Both the position numbers and the translations under genes were made by a program. DNA of 64,000 nt from Planctomycetes bacterium MalM25. Its GTDB lineage: Bacteria; Planctomycetota; Planctomycetia; Pirellulales; Lacipirellulaceae. Shown here in pieces: positions 34,210-42,642 of the stretch (position 1 is its first letter; each line of letters begins with the position of its first letter). The stretch spans positions 1,573,001 through 1,637,000 of the forward strand of contig CP036424.1 in NCBI GenBank assembly GCA_007745835.1. The letters are read 5' to 3'. The notes under the pieces are model-generated. The model was not told the DNA's origin, made no database searches, and saw nothing but the letters and a program-made list of their open reading frames with translations.

Positions 34210-35066
34210 CGGGGGAGCAGCGGCCCCATGCCGATCGCCACGGCCAGCGACAGGGAGTTGAACGTCGCGTGCATCGCCACCACGGCCGGGTAGCTGTGGG
34301 TTTGGCGGTAGACGTAGCCCATGCCCAGGGCGAGCACGATGATTGGGATCGGTGCGTAGCCTTGATTGGTGTGCGCCAGCCCGAACGCGATGGCGCTGAT
34401 CACGATGGGCGCCCATGCGCCGCGACGCCATCGCTTCTCAAGCCACCCCTGCAACAGCACGCGGAAGGCGAGCTCTTCGAAGACCGGGGCCAGCACGACC
34501 GCCAGCAACGCGGCCGAGAGGACGGTTTCAGCCTGCGGCTCGTTCAGCAGAGATTCGATCGCCGGGTGGACGGAGGGTTGCCCCAACAGGGCGATCACGC
34601 TGGCGTTCACCGTGTAGACAATGGGCAGCATCGCCCCGCACGCCAACACGCCGAGCAATATATCGCGGAACCAGCGGCTTAGGGGCGAGGCGAGCCCAAA
34701 GTCAGGCAGCCGTACCTTGCGGACCGTATAGTTGGTGATGATCCACCCCACCACGACGGTCGAGAACACCAAGAGCATGAAGCCGTGAGCGGCCGCTTGC
34801 CACAGGGTGAGTCCCGAACCTCGCGACTCGACGGCCGTTTGCGGCTGCGTGTTCAGAGACAGCGTCATGGCCGCCCCCAGCAGGAACAGGCCGGCCAGCG
34901 CCGCGCCGTCAGCGGCCCAAGGGACTCGGCGGCGGGGGCGGCGTGCTACGGCCGGCTCGCCGTGAGACCAGCGGATCCCGATCCCGACCCACGCCGTAAC
35001 GACCAAGGCCCCCGCCACGGCGAGCGTGACCATGAGCCACATCGGCGGTTGGGGGGGGGGGGGCAT
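34206..35066 (-). CDS. CPBP-family intramembrane metalloprotease
   Basis: Integral membrane protein of 286 residues with about eight hydrophobic segments. CPBP/Abi motifs: FEELAFR with Glu197-Glu198, FGLAHTNQ (His232) and AMHATFNS (His266) are the metal/catalytic residues. Family members process prenylated peptides or act in signalling and bacteriocin immunity; the role here is unknown. The first ATG is followed by four Pro codons read from a 13-base C tract (35051-35063). A second Met (residue 9, MWLMVTL) lies just after the tract and may be the real start. One base separates it from pgsA. Confidence 0.86.
   Translation of the reverse strand: MPPPPQPPMWLMVTLAVAGALVVTAWVGIGIRWSHGEPAVARRPRRRVPWAADGAALAGLFLLGAAMTLSLNTQPQTAVESRGSGLTLWQAAAHGFMLLVFSTVVVGWIITNYTVRKVRLPDFGLASPLSRWFRDILLGVLACGAMLPIVYTVNASVIALLGQPSVHPAIESLLNEPQAETVLSAALLAVVLAPVFEELAFRVLLQGWLEKRWRRGAWAPIVISAIAFGLAHTNQGYAPIPIIVLALGMGYVYRQTHSYPAVVAMHATFNSLSLAVAIGMGPLLPR
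35051..35063. repeat. 13-base homopolymer (G on plus strand) at the start of the CPBP gene
   Basis: A run of 13 G on the plus strand (C in the coding direction) lies right after the annotated ATG of the CPBP protease, encoding Pro2-Pro5 plus the first base of the next codon. Runs of this length slip in replication and are error-prone in sequencing. Any length change that is not a multiple of three would shift the frame of translation from the first ATG. Confidence 0.95.
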
Positions 35067-35067
35067 G

Positions 35068-35700
35068 TTAGGCGTTTGACTCTCGCTCGGCGTCGGCGAG
35101 GACTCGGAGTGCGGATCGCGTGTAGGTGACCCCGGACAGGATCGTCAACGCGACCGCTAGCCAAACGGCGAGGTCGACCACCGTCCAGGCCCCGGGTTCC
35201 CAATCACGCCAAACACCGGGCCACTGCATCCCCACGAGGCCGCTTACCTGCAGCAGGCTCATCGCCGCCGCGATGCATTGCGCGACCATCTTCCACTTGC
35301 CGATCCACACCGCGGAGAAATCGCCCCCCGAGCCTTCGACGACGGCGCGGAGCGTGGTGACCAGCAGCTCCCGGGCGAGCACGACGACCGCCATCCACGG
35401 AGCGACGTCCGAGTCGGGGATCGTCGTCAAATAAACGAACACCCCGCAGATGAGCAGCTTGTCGGCGAGCGGGTCGAGGATGCGGCCGAGCTTGGTGATC
35501 GGCCCCCACCGCCGGGCCCAGTAACCGTCGGCCCAGTCGGTCGCCGCCGCGAGCAGGAAGAGCACGAGCCCCGCGGGGTACCAACCGAGCGATAGGCAGA
35601 CGAAGCAGGCGACGGTCGCCACCAAGCGGGTTACGGTGATCTGGTTCGGCACGTCGCTTAGCGAGCCGAGCGGGACATCGTTGGTGGGTTCTGTCGTCAA
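35068..35700 (-). CDS. pgsA: CDP-diacylglycerol--glycerol-3-phosphate 3-phosphatidyltransferase
   Basis: Makes phosphatidylglycerol phosphate for anionic phospholipid synthesis in the inner membrane. 210 residues. The CDP-alcohol phosphotransferase signature D-x2-D-G-x2-A-R-x8-G-x3-D-x3-D is complete at 55-80. PNQITVTRL is the usual entry to TM1. No ATG is available near that point; a TTG at 35698-35700 with GAGG five bases upstream is the best start, since the longer frame adds 51 charged residues. It follows rimO by 89 bases that hold a G-rich palindrome, and precedes the CPBP gene by one base. Confidence 0.92.
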   Translation of the reverse strand: MTTEPTNDVPLGSLSDVPNQITVTRLVATVACFVCLSLGWYPAGLVLFLLAAATDWADGYWARRWGPITKLGRILDPLADKLLICGVFVYLTTIPDSDVAPWMAVVVLARELLVTTLRAVVEGSGGDFSAVWIGKWKMVAQCIAAAMSLLQVSGLVGMQWPGVWRDWEPGAWTVVDLAVWLAVALTILSGVTYTRSALRVLADAERESNA

Positions 35701-35740
35701 GCTGTCCTCGTTCCTTGTTATGCGAGCGAAGCGAGCCAAA

Positions 35741-35775
35741 GTTCCCCTCCCCCTGTGGGGCAGGGGGACTGAAGG
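35741..35775. repeat. GC-rich palindromic sequence between rimO and pgsA
   Basis: CCCCTCCCCCTG-TGGGGCAGGGGG forms an imperfect hairpin beginning with GTTCCCCTCCC, as in the element at 2981. It stands in the untranslated gap of the rimO-pgsA transcript. Probably a relative of the paired element near trpS, single-copy here. Confidence 0.5.
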
Positions 35776-35789
35776 CTCGCTGCACTTGC

Positions 35790-37178
35790 TCAAGTTGGTT
35801 CGCCCACGGCGACCGCCACTAGGTCGTACTCGTGCCGCGCGACGATCTCGCACTCGACCAGGTCACCCGGCTTGAGCCCTTCGCCGGTCACGTAGGCGAC
35901 GCAGTCGACGTCCGGCGCGTCGGCCACGGTCCGCCCGATAAAGGCGGTCGGCTCCTCGGGCGATGGGTTGTCGATCAGCACCGTCTGCCTCGTGCCGATC
36001 TGCGCGTCCGCCCACTCGAACGCGATCCGCTGCTGGATCGCCATCAGCTGGTCGCGACGCTCGTTCTTGATCTCTTCGGGCAGGTGGTTCGGCAGCCGGG
36101 CGGCGGGGGTGTCGGGCTCGAGCGAGTAGGTGAAAACCCCCAGTCGCTCAAACTTGAACTCCTCAACAAACTGGCACAGCTCGGCGAAGTCCTCGTCGGT
36201 CTCGCCGGGGAAACCGGTGATGAAGGTCGTCCGCAGCACGAGGCCGGGGATTCGGTCACGCAGCTTGGCGACCAGCTCGCGCGTCGGGCCGCTGGCGACG
36301 CGCCGCTGCATCCGCTTGAGCATCCGGTCACTCGCGTGCTGCAGCGGCATGTCGATGTACGGCACGATCTTCTCGCTGTTGGCGATCGCGTCGATCACGT
36401 CGTCGGAGAAGTACATCGGGTAGAGGTACATCAGCCGGATCCAGTCGAGCCCCTCGACCTTCTCCAGCTCGCCCAGCAGCTCGGCGAGGCGGGGCTCGCC
36501 GTACAGGTCCATGCCGTAGTAGGTCGTGTCCTGGGCGACGACAACCAGCTCGCGCACGCCGTCGGCGGCCAGCTGCTCCGCCTCGGCGATGACCTCCTCG
36601 ATCGGCTTGGTGGCGTGCTTGCCGCGCATCTTGGGGATCGCGCAGAACGTGCAGAGCCGGTCGCAACCCTCGCTGATCTTTAGGTAGGCAAAGTGGTTGG
36701 GGGTGATCCGCAGGCGGCTGGTGTCCTCCAGCGGCTTGGCGGGCGCGGGCTGGAAGACGAGGCGTTGCTCCTCCAAGCCGCCGAGCAGCCGATCGGCGAC
36801 CTTGGTCACCTCGTCGCGCCCGAAGACGCCCACCAAGTGGTCGATCTCGGGCCGGTGTTCGAGCAGGGCCTCTTTCTGGCGCTCCGCCAGACAGCCACTC
36901 ACGATCACGCCGCGGAGCTTGCCCTCCTTCTTGAGGTCGATCATCTCGTCGATGGCGGCGAACGATTCGTTGCGCGCCTGCTCGATGAAGCCGCACGTGT
37001 TGACGATCGCGAAGTCGGCCTGCTCCGGGTCGCCCACGAGGTCGTAGCCGTCGAGCTTCAAGAGGCCGAGCATCCGCTCGCTGTCGACCGTGTTCTTGGG
37101 GCAGCCGAGGCTGATGAAGGTGTAGCTCCCTTTGGCCTGCTCGGCTTGGCGGAGGTCGTCGGTGAAGTTGGTGGACAA
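35790..37178 (-). CDS. rimO: ribosomal protein uS12 methylthiotransferase
   Basis: Adds a methylthio group to an aspartate of ribosomal protein S12. The MTTase N-domain has [20 protein letters not shown] and SGCLAE (three cluster cysteines). The radical-SAM domain has [11 protein letters not shown] (C-x3-C-x2-C). [13 protein letters not shown] before it and a C-terminal TRAM domain ending in [12 protein letters not shown] identify RimO rather than MiaB. The start is uncertain: TTG at 37176-37178 ([14 protein letters not shown]) gives a normal 462 residues, while a GTG at 37299-37301 would add 41 basic residues. First gene of the leftward run. Confidence 0.92.
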   Translation of the reverse strand: MSTNFTDDLRQAEQAKGSYTFISLGCPKNTVDSERMLGLLKLDGYDLVGDPEQADFAIVNTCGFIEQARNESFAAIDEMIDLKKEGKLRGVIVSGCLAERQKEALLEHRPEIDHLVGVFGRDEVTKVADRLLGGLEEQRLVFQPAPAKPLEDTSRLRITPNHFAYLKISEGCDRLCTFCAIPKMRGKHATKPIEEVIAEAEQLAADGVRELVVVAQDTTYYGMDLYGEPRLAELLGELEKVEGLDWIRLMYLYPMYFSDDVIDAIANSEKIVPYIDMPLQHASDRMLKRMQRRVASGPTRELVAKLRDRIPGLVLRTTFITGFPGETDEDFAELCQFVEEFKFERLGVFTYSLEPDTPAARLPNHLPEEIKNERRDQLMAIQQRIAFEWADAQIGTRQTVLIDNPSPEEPTAFIGRTVADAPDVDCVAYVTGEGLKPGDLVECEIVARHEYDLVAVAVGEPT

Positions 37179-37287
37179 AACGCGCGGGCCAGGGGGGCGA
37201 AAGAGGGGGGCGACTGCGAGTCCCGCATTGTGACGCGTCGCGCCAAGCGTGGGCAACCACTGTCGAACGATTCGAGGCAAGAAAAGC

Positions 37288-37315
37288 TTGCGTTTGGCCA
37301 CCGCTGAGATATAGT
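37288..37315 (+). promoter_or_regulatory. possible promoter for the ImmA/IrrE-like gene
   Basis: TATAGT (37310-37315) is a good -10 hexamer, with TTGCGT 16 bases upstream as a weak -35. It is followed by a GTACGTAC palindrome (37320-37327) and lies 40 bases before the ATG at 37355. If rimO starts at its upstream GTG the region would overlap that gene. Confidence 0.3.
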
Positions 37316-37354
37316 GATCGTACGTACACTAACTCGCGTTGTGAGGCCGCCACG

Positions 37355-38164
37355 ATGCTCGCCGAGATCCCCGCCCAACAGTACCGAGCCATCCTCGAAC
37401 GCTGCGCCGAAGACCTCCTGTGGGAGGGGGGCGTCGACGCCCCACCGGTCGACGCCTACGCCCTCGCCGAGCGGCTCGGCATGCGGGTCACCCAGGATCG
37501 CTCGCTGAACTCGCGGGCGCGCTACGCCCGCGTGGGGCAGCGCGACGGGCGTGGGGGCGTGCCGACGATCGTCTTGGCCGAGGAGAAGCGGTACGAGCGG
37601 CGGCACTTCGCGGTGGCGCACGAGATCGGCGAGGCGCACGCCCACCGGGTCTACGAAGCCCTGGGGGTCGATCCCCGCGAGACGGCCCGTGACTCGCGAG
37701 AAGCGATCGCCAACGCCTTGGCCGGTTGTCTGCTCGCGCCGGGCCGCTGGCTCGCCGGCCTGTGGCGTGACGCGGACGGCGACTTGTACGCGATCAAGGA
37801 GCAGTTCCAGACGGCGAGCCACGAGCTGCTCGCCCGGCGGACACTGGCGTGCGTGCGGGCGCCGCTGATCGTCACGGTCGACGACCCGGGACTGACCGTT
37901 TGGAGGCGGTGGAACCTATCGGGCCCGACACCGCCCCGTTCGCGTCTGGAGAGCGATTGTCAACGCCGCGCGCACGAGACGGCCGAGCTAGCCTGGGGCG
38001 ACGGCGCCGACCAAGCGTTCTGGGACGCGGGGCTCACCGGCGCCCCGTTCACTACCGTGGGCCCGCCCATCCGCCGCGTCCGCGTCTGGCCAATCCACGA
38101 GGCGGGATGGCGACGCGAGATCACCCTCACCGAACTCATGAGCGAGGAGCCCGAATGGTGGTAG
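37355..38164 (+). CDS. ImmA/IrrE-like domain protein with altered zinc motif
   Basis: 269 residues. The N-terminal half resembles ImmA/IrrE metallopeptidases: an HTH-like start with ALAERLGMRV, then HFAVAHEIGEAHAH (84-97) and the later REAIANALAGCLLAPGRW, which matches the ExxANxFAxxLLxP helix. The canonical HExxH is HEIGE here (His89, Glu90, Glu93): the second zinc His is Glu, though two His follow at 95 and 97. The C-terminal ~90 residues are not typical. No adjacent XRE repressor is seen, unlike usual ImmA loci. The last 177 bases overlap the opposing pseudo-receiver gene. Confidence 0.75.
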   Translation: MLAEIPAQQYRAILERCAEDLLWEGGVDAPPVDAYALAERLGMRVTQDRSLNSRARYARVGQRDGRGGVPTIVLAEEKRYERRHFAVAHEIGEAHAHRVYEALGVDPRETARDSREAIANALAGCLLAPGRWLAGLWRDADGDLYAIKEQFQTASHELLARRTLACVRAPLIVTVDDPGLTVWRRWNLSGPTPPRSRLESDCQRRAHETAELAWGDGADQAFWDAGLTGAPFTTVGPPIRRVRVWPIHEAGWRREITLTELMSEEPEWW

Positions 38165-38950
38165 CGTGATCTCAGGAGGGGGGGCCGCTTCGGCTCGCTT
38201 ACGAAGGGCCGTTCGCATAACCCCCAGCAAGGCGTCGCGATCGATCGGCTTGCCGACCACGGCGGCGGCGCCGAGCGCCCGCACGGCGGCGACGGTCTCG
38301 GGGCGGGGGAAGTCGAGCATCGCCACGACTGGCGTGTCGATCGCGTCGGCCCGCCGGCAAACCGCGGCGAGCCGGTCCGCCTCGGACCCGCGGAGCTGCG
38401 CCCCGTCCCACACGACGACCACCGGACGCGGCGTTTGGGCCTTCCTGATTCCGTAGGAGAAGACCCCTTCGCCAGTAAGGGTCGCGATCAACCCGGCGAC
38501 GAGTTCGCGGTCGGGGCTGTCGATCGCGACGGGGCCCGAGAGTTCGACCGGGCCCAGATTCGCGGCGTTGGATTCCTTGTTGGCGTTTCGATGCAGCCAG
38601 TTATCAAGCCACCCCGGCCAGGCGTGCCAGAAGACCCGTTCGAAACGGGGCAGCACTTTCCCGGTGCGTCCCTCGCCCTCGCACCAGACGCCGAGCAACT
38701 GCACGAGCTCGGCCGACTGATCGCCTTTGAGGAGTGGCTGCCATTGGCTTGGCGCGACGACCGGACGTTCGCACGAGGCGATGATCAGGTCGTAGCCGGT
38801 GTGCCGGCTCGCGTCGAACGAGTCAGGATGGTCGAGATGGGTAAGCTCCGCCCGCTCCGCCAGGGCCGCGTGGCAGGGGGCGAACTCGGTTGTCTTGGTC
38901 GGGCCGACCCAGAGAGCCTGGATCGTCCCTTCTGCGGGCGTTGTGGACAT
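37988..38950 (-). CDS. pseudo-receiver protein of unknown role
   Basis: 320 residues from the ATG at 38948-38950. Residues about 10-75 (ALWVGPTKT, YDLIIASCERP) and 174-252 (PRPVVVVWDGAQ, TPVVAMLDFPRPETVAA, AAVVGKPIDRD) look like two receiver (REC) folds. The second keeps Asp182 and Lys234-type positions but lacks the acidic DD pair, so phosphorylation is doubtful. Between them VFWHAWPGWLDNWL is a striking Trp-rich segment. Residues 263-320 are read from the strand opposite the ImmA/IrrE-like gene and look less natural. The real protein may be mostly residues 1-260, with the tail forced by lack of an earlier stop. Confidence 0.65.
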   Translation of the reverse strand: MSTTPAEGTIQALWVGPTKTTEFAPCHAALAERAELTHLDHPDSFDASRHTGYDLIIASCERPVVAPSQWQPLLKGDQSAELVQLLGVWCEGEGRTGKVLPRFERVFWHAWPGWLDNWLHRNANKESNAANLGPVELSGPVAIDSPDRELVAGLIATLTGEGVFSYGIRKAQTPRPVVVVWDGAQLRGSEADRLAAVCRRADAIDTPVVAMLDFPRPETVAAVRALGAAAVVGKPIDRDALLGVMRTALRKRAEAAPPPEITLPPFGLLAHEFGEGDLASPSRLVDWPDADAADGRAHGSERGAGEPRVPERLVGAVAPG

Positions 38951-39130
38951 GACCCGACATATAGGGCTCAAACCCCCTGATCGCCACGCCGGATTGAGTG
39001 GTTGCTAGCGTGCTCCACGGGTTTATCAGGACATGCCTTGACGCCCCGGGGAGATTCTTGAACGATCCGCCCGCTCAACCGACCGGGCTGAATCGGTCGG
39101 ACTCGAAGACTGGCAGGGAGGCCAGCACGA

Positions 39131-40531
39131 GTGCTATCCGATCAAACCAAATCGATCCGCGTGCGTGACGTCCTGTCCGCTGCGGCATTCTTTCCGGCCG
39201 ACGCCGATCCGGTGGGCGCCACGGTCTGCACCCACCTGGATCAGGTGGCGCCGGGCGGGCTGTTCGTCCACGAGGACGCGTTCGACTCGTCCGACGCCGA
39301 AGCGGCCGAGGCCCGCGGCGCCGCCGCGGTCATCGCCGAGCGGATCCTTCCGGGCGTTCGCATCCCGCAGGTGATCGTTGACGATTGCCGTGAAGCAGGG
39401 CGCCTGCTTAGCGAGCACGCGTCGCGACCGATTGAGCCGAGCGTGCTGAGAATCCACGTCGCCGGCGCCCGCGGCGCCGAGCGAACCGCCCTGACGCTCG
39501 CCGCCCGCCACGCGGCCGCGGGCGAGCGGGTTGGTCTGCTGACTGAATCGTGCGAAGACGACGGCGAGGCCTGCCTGCCGCGGCGTCGCAATTCATCGCG
39601 TGGTCCCGAGTGGTGGGCGCGTCGCTGTGAGCTGAGCGGCGTCTCGACCGCCATCGTCGCGACGACGCCTCGCCTGCATGCCGAACAGACCCCGCTGGTC
39701 GTTTGCCTCACCTCGCTGCGGTGCGACGCGCTCAACGAAACAGGCGAAGTCGCCTGGGAGAACAGCGAAGCCCATCGCGAAGCCATCTTGGCGGCGGTTG
39801 GCCGGATCGACTCGGGCGTGACGCTTGTCGTCAACGCCGACGACCCCGACTGTGTCCGCTTCGCCTCGTCCCATTGGGGCCGCGTCGTCATGTTTGGCGA
39901 GACGGAACGGGCTGACTTGCGTGGCGTGGTCCTTGACCAGCAAGCGGGTGGCCAAGAACTGCTCATCACCGCGGGCGGCGAATCGGCCGCCTTGGAAATC
40001 GAGGCTCCCGGTCGCGGCGCTCGCCGCGACACGCTCGCCGCGATCGCGACGGCGATGGCCGTCGGCATGGACCTGACCGCAGCGGTCGCCGACCACGGTG
40101 TCGCCCCACGGACGCCGCTCTCGCTGGAAACGGTGCAGAGCGGGCAGCCTTTTGGGCTGCGTCTCGACCGAGCAATGGGGCCACTCGATCTTGCCGAGGC
40201 GATCGAGGGGGTGACCGTCGGTGGCGAGCGGGCTTATGTCGCTTTGCGCTTGGCGGACGACCCACGCGTCGCGACCCGACAACTCAACACCGCCGCCCGG
40301 ATGGCCGACCGTGTCCTCGCTCACGGCGACGCCGCGATGCTCGACCGCTTGCCGCCGAACGCGACGGTGGTCGAAGACCGCCTTGCAGCGATGGCGGTGG
40401 TGCTCGGCTTGGCGGATGAAGGGGACACGGTGCTCGTCGCCGGATGCCGAGACCAAGGCAACGATCGTGACACAGCCGACATGCTGCTGCGTCGTCGGCT
40501 GGAGTGCGAAGACCGTCGCGCCGCGGCGTGA
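39131..40531 (+). CDS. MurE-like Mur ligase homologue with degenerate ATP site
   Basis: 466 residues with the three-part outline of MurE. The N-domain has CTHLDQVAPGGLFVHED and a GAAAVIAE segment, as in the UDP-binding domain of MurE. The central domain should carry GTNGKT; it reads AGARGAER (111-118), so the P-loop Lys-Thr is lost. VVNADDPDC matches the central-domain LNADD motif. The C-domain shows VLVAGCRDQGND where MurE has VLxAGKGHE. ATP-dependent ligation is therefore doubtful. The gene is followed 226 bases later by a MurG-like gene on the same strand. It could instead be a very divergent active ligase. Confidence 0.72.
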   Translation: MLSDQTKSIRVRDVLSAAAFFPADADPVGATVCTHLDQVAPGGLFVHEDAFDSSDAEAAEARGAAAVIAERILPGVRIPQVIVDDCREAGRLLSEHASRPIEPSVLRIHVAGARGAERTALTLAARHAAAGERVGLLTESCEDDGEACLPRRRNSSRGPEWWARRCELSGVSTAIVATTPRLHAEQTPLVVCLTSLRCDALNETGEVAWENSEAHREAILAAVGRIDSGVTLVVNADDPDCVRFASSHWGRVVMFGETERADLRGVVLDQQAGGQELLITAGGESAALEIEAPGRGARRDTLAAIATAMAVGMDLTAAVADHGVAPRTPLSLETVQSGQPFGLRLDRAMGPLDLAEAIEGVTVGGERAYVALRLADDPRVATRQLNTAARMADRVLAHGDAAMLDRLPPNATVVEDRLAAMAVVLGLADEGDTVLVAGCRDQGNDRDTADMLLRRRLECEDRRAAA

Positions 40532-40757
40532 CCAACGAATCAATCAAGGAGACACCCAAGTTTCATCGTCGGCCGCCAAGGATTGCGGGGTCCGCGGCGA
40601 CTACCCCCCCCGGGGTGGAGCGATCTACTCACGGCATTGTGGTTACTGGGTCAATCACGCGTCGTCGAGCGTTCCACGGTGAAGCTTACGGCTGGACGTC
40701 GGGGCGACCACGCGTCGCCCCGGCGTTCAGCGGACACACCCCCGAGGCCCTTGCCGC

Positions 40758-41912
40758 ATGTCTAACGAGCCGCATGTCTTGATCGCCGGTGGGGGGTCGC
40801 TCGGCAACGTCTACCCGGGCCTCTCGATCGCCCGGCGATTCTTACAGCGTGTGCCGAACGCGAAGATTACGCTCGCCGGTGACGGTCGCGCGATCGAACG
40901 GCACACCGTCAGCGCCTTTGGCCTGGCCTACGCCACGATCCCCCGCGCCGATAGCCCGCAAGGCGTTCTCTCGGCTCCCGGCTACGTCGCGAGCAACGCG
41001 GCGGGGTGGTGCGTCTCTCACTGGTTGTTGCGAGAGCAGGAGATCGACCTCGTGATCTCGCTCGGGGGCCACGCGGCGGGGCCCGTCGTCCGGGCGGCTC
41101 GCGCAAGCGGCGTGCCATACGTTATCATCGAGCAGAACTGCCTGCCCACTCCGGCTACCCTTGCGGCGACACGCGACGCCCGGCTTGTTTGCGTGGCTCA
41201 CGAGGAGAGCGCCCCTCGACTGCCCATGGGCGCTCCCGTCCTCTATACGGGCGGAGTCGGTAGACCCGGTTTCGAAGATGCGTTCGGAGACGGAAGCTCG
41301 GGTTGGCGACAGCCGGAGCCCAACGAAGCAGGCCGCCCCCGACTGGTCGTCCTGGGCGGTGTTGGTGGGGCGACCTCGTTGAACGCTTCGATGCCCCAGG
41401 CCGCCTCGCGACTTGGCGAGGCCCTTTCGGGATGGCAGATCGTTCATCAGACCGGCGACGGTTGGCTTACCGAGACCGAAAGACGGTATCAGGAAGCGGG
41501 CGTCGAGGCGGTCGCGGTGACTTACATCGATGAGCTCGCTCATCTGGCCCGCGAGACCGATCTGGTCGTCTGCCGCCCCAGCGGATCCGCCCTCGCCGAG
41601 CTCTCCCTGGCCGGGATCCCAGCGGCGTTGGTCCCCGACTCACGGCGGCGTGACGCATTGCATCAAGAAAACGCCCGACTCGCAGAACTCCGGTACGGTT
41701 GCCCGGTCGTTCAGGAATCGGAAGGCGATTTCTCTAAGCGGCTGGCTGAGCAACTCGCTCCCCTGCTTATCGATTCGGCTAGCCGTCAGCGGATAGCCGA
41801 ACGGCTGGCGAAAAACTCACAGCCTCATGCCGCCTCGGTGATTGCCGAGGCGTGCTGCAGCGTGCTGGGCGTCGCGGCGCCTGGTGGGCAGGGTCTCCGC
41901 CGCGCCGCCTGA
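40758..41912 (+). CDS. MurG-like glycosyltransferase homologue (GT28)
   Basis: 384 residues. GT28/MurG architecture is visible: glycine-rich loop 1 VLIAGGGSLGNVYPGLSIARR, loop 2 LGGHAAGP (as GGYVSGP in MurG), IIEQNCLPTPA (as HEQNAVPG), LVVLGGVGGATSLNASMP (as GGSQGAxxLN), and the UDP-GlcNAc region VVCRPSGSALAELSLAGIPAALVP, matching CRAGAxTxxExxxxGxPxxxxP. In loop 1 the catalytic-base His of GGTGGH is Asn (GGGSLGN). Most substrate features are kept, so it may still be a transferase with changed chemistry or substrate. Partner of the MurE-like gene upstream. Confidence 0.82.
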   Translation: MSNEPHVLIAGGGSLGNVYPGLSIARRFLQRVPNAKITLAGDGRAIERHTVSAFGLAYATIPRADSPQGVLSAPGYVASNAAGWCVSHWLLREQEIDLVISLGGHAAGPVVRAARASGVPYVIIEQNCLPTPATLAATRDARLVCVAHEESAPRLPMGAPVLYTGGVGRPGFEDAFGDGSSGWRQPEPNEAGRPRLVVLGGVGGATSLNASMPQAASRLGEALSGWQIVHQTGDGWLTETERRYQEAGVEAVAVTYIDELAHLARETDLVVCRPSGSALAELSLAGIPAALVPDSRRRDALHQENARLAELRYGCPVVQESEGDFSKRLAEQLAPLLIDSASRQRIAERLAKNSQPHAASVIAEACCSVLGVAAPGGQGLRRAA

Positions 41913-42011
41913 TACGCTCGTCGGGCGCCTTTGAAATTCAGGCCCGCGCGGCTATACCCGGATGCTTGGCCGCAGCACGGCCCCCTGTCAGACCCCATTC
42001 AGCGACCCCCT

Positions 42012-42389
42012 ATGCCCGCCGCCAGCAAATCGAAACGGATCCTGCTCGTAGACGATGACGCCGAGATCATCGAGTCGCTCCGCCTCGCCCTCGAGGCCAA
42101 CGGGTTCGAAGTGCTCGTCGCACGGGACGGCAACCAGGGGCTGGCGCTCACCGAACGCGAATCACCCGACCTCGTCATTCTCGACATGATGATGCCAAAA
42201 CGGTCAGGCTTCTTGGTGCTGGAACGCCTCCGCCGCACTGAGGACGAATCGCCCCCGGTGATCATGATCACCGCCAACGAGGGCAACCGCCACAAGGCGT
42301 ACGCCGAGATGTTGGGCGTGGATGACTACCTCCGCAAGCCGTTCCCGATGGACCGGTTGATCGAGAGCGTGAAGCGGCTGGTCGGCTGA
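42012..42389 (+). CDS. single-domain response regulator (receiver only)
   Basis: 125-residue REC domain with all key residues: acidic pair in LLVDDD (14-16), phospho-acceptor Asp58 in VILDMMMP, Thr88 in MITANE and Lys109 in LRKPFP. No output domain follows, so it acts as a CheY/Spo0F-type shuttle or through a partner. The ATG at 42012 starts the conserved domain; 27 upstream in-frame residues are rejected. It is 254 bases upstream of a chemoreceptor-like gene on the same strand, but no histidine kinase is in the window. Confidence 0.92.
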   Translation: MPAASKSKRILLVDDDAEIIESLRLALEANGFEVLVARDGNQGLALTERESPDLVILDMMMPKRSGFLVLERLRRTEDESPPVIMITANEGNRHKAYAEMLGVDDYLRKPFPMDRLIESVKRLVG

Positions 42390-42642
42390 GTCGAGAGCAC
42401 GTAGTCGGGACCCTCTGTGCCGCCTCTGCGGCCTGTCCGGCTAGGAGTGCGTCGATCTCTGTGGGCTGATGGGAGGTTGTGGCCTTCCGCAGGCGTGGCC
42501 GAATTGGGCGTTTATTGTGGCGGCACGCTGCGAGCAAGCTATTCATCTGGGTGAACGTATTGAACGTTTGTCGGCCGGCTCGCCACGCTAGGTGAGCCAA
42601 GCACCCGCCCAACAGGCCCGCCCAGCAGGAGAGCTCGCTGCC

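Noticed and set aside
34206-35066. CPBP protease as part of a bacteriocin-immunity cluster
   Set aside because: Neighbours are rimO, pgsA and DUF167; no bacteriocin-like small gene is nearby.
40532-40757. Missing gene between the MurE-like and MurG-like genes
   Set aside because: An AAGGAG sequence (about 40549-40554) exists, but no start codon at proper spacing opens a frame of useful length and no MraY-like or other domain is visible.
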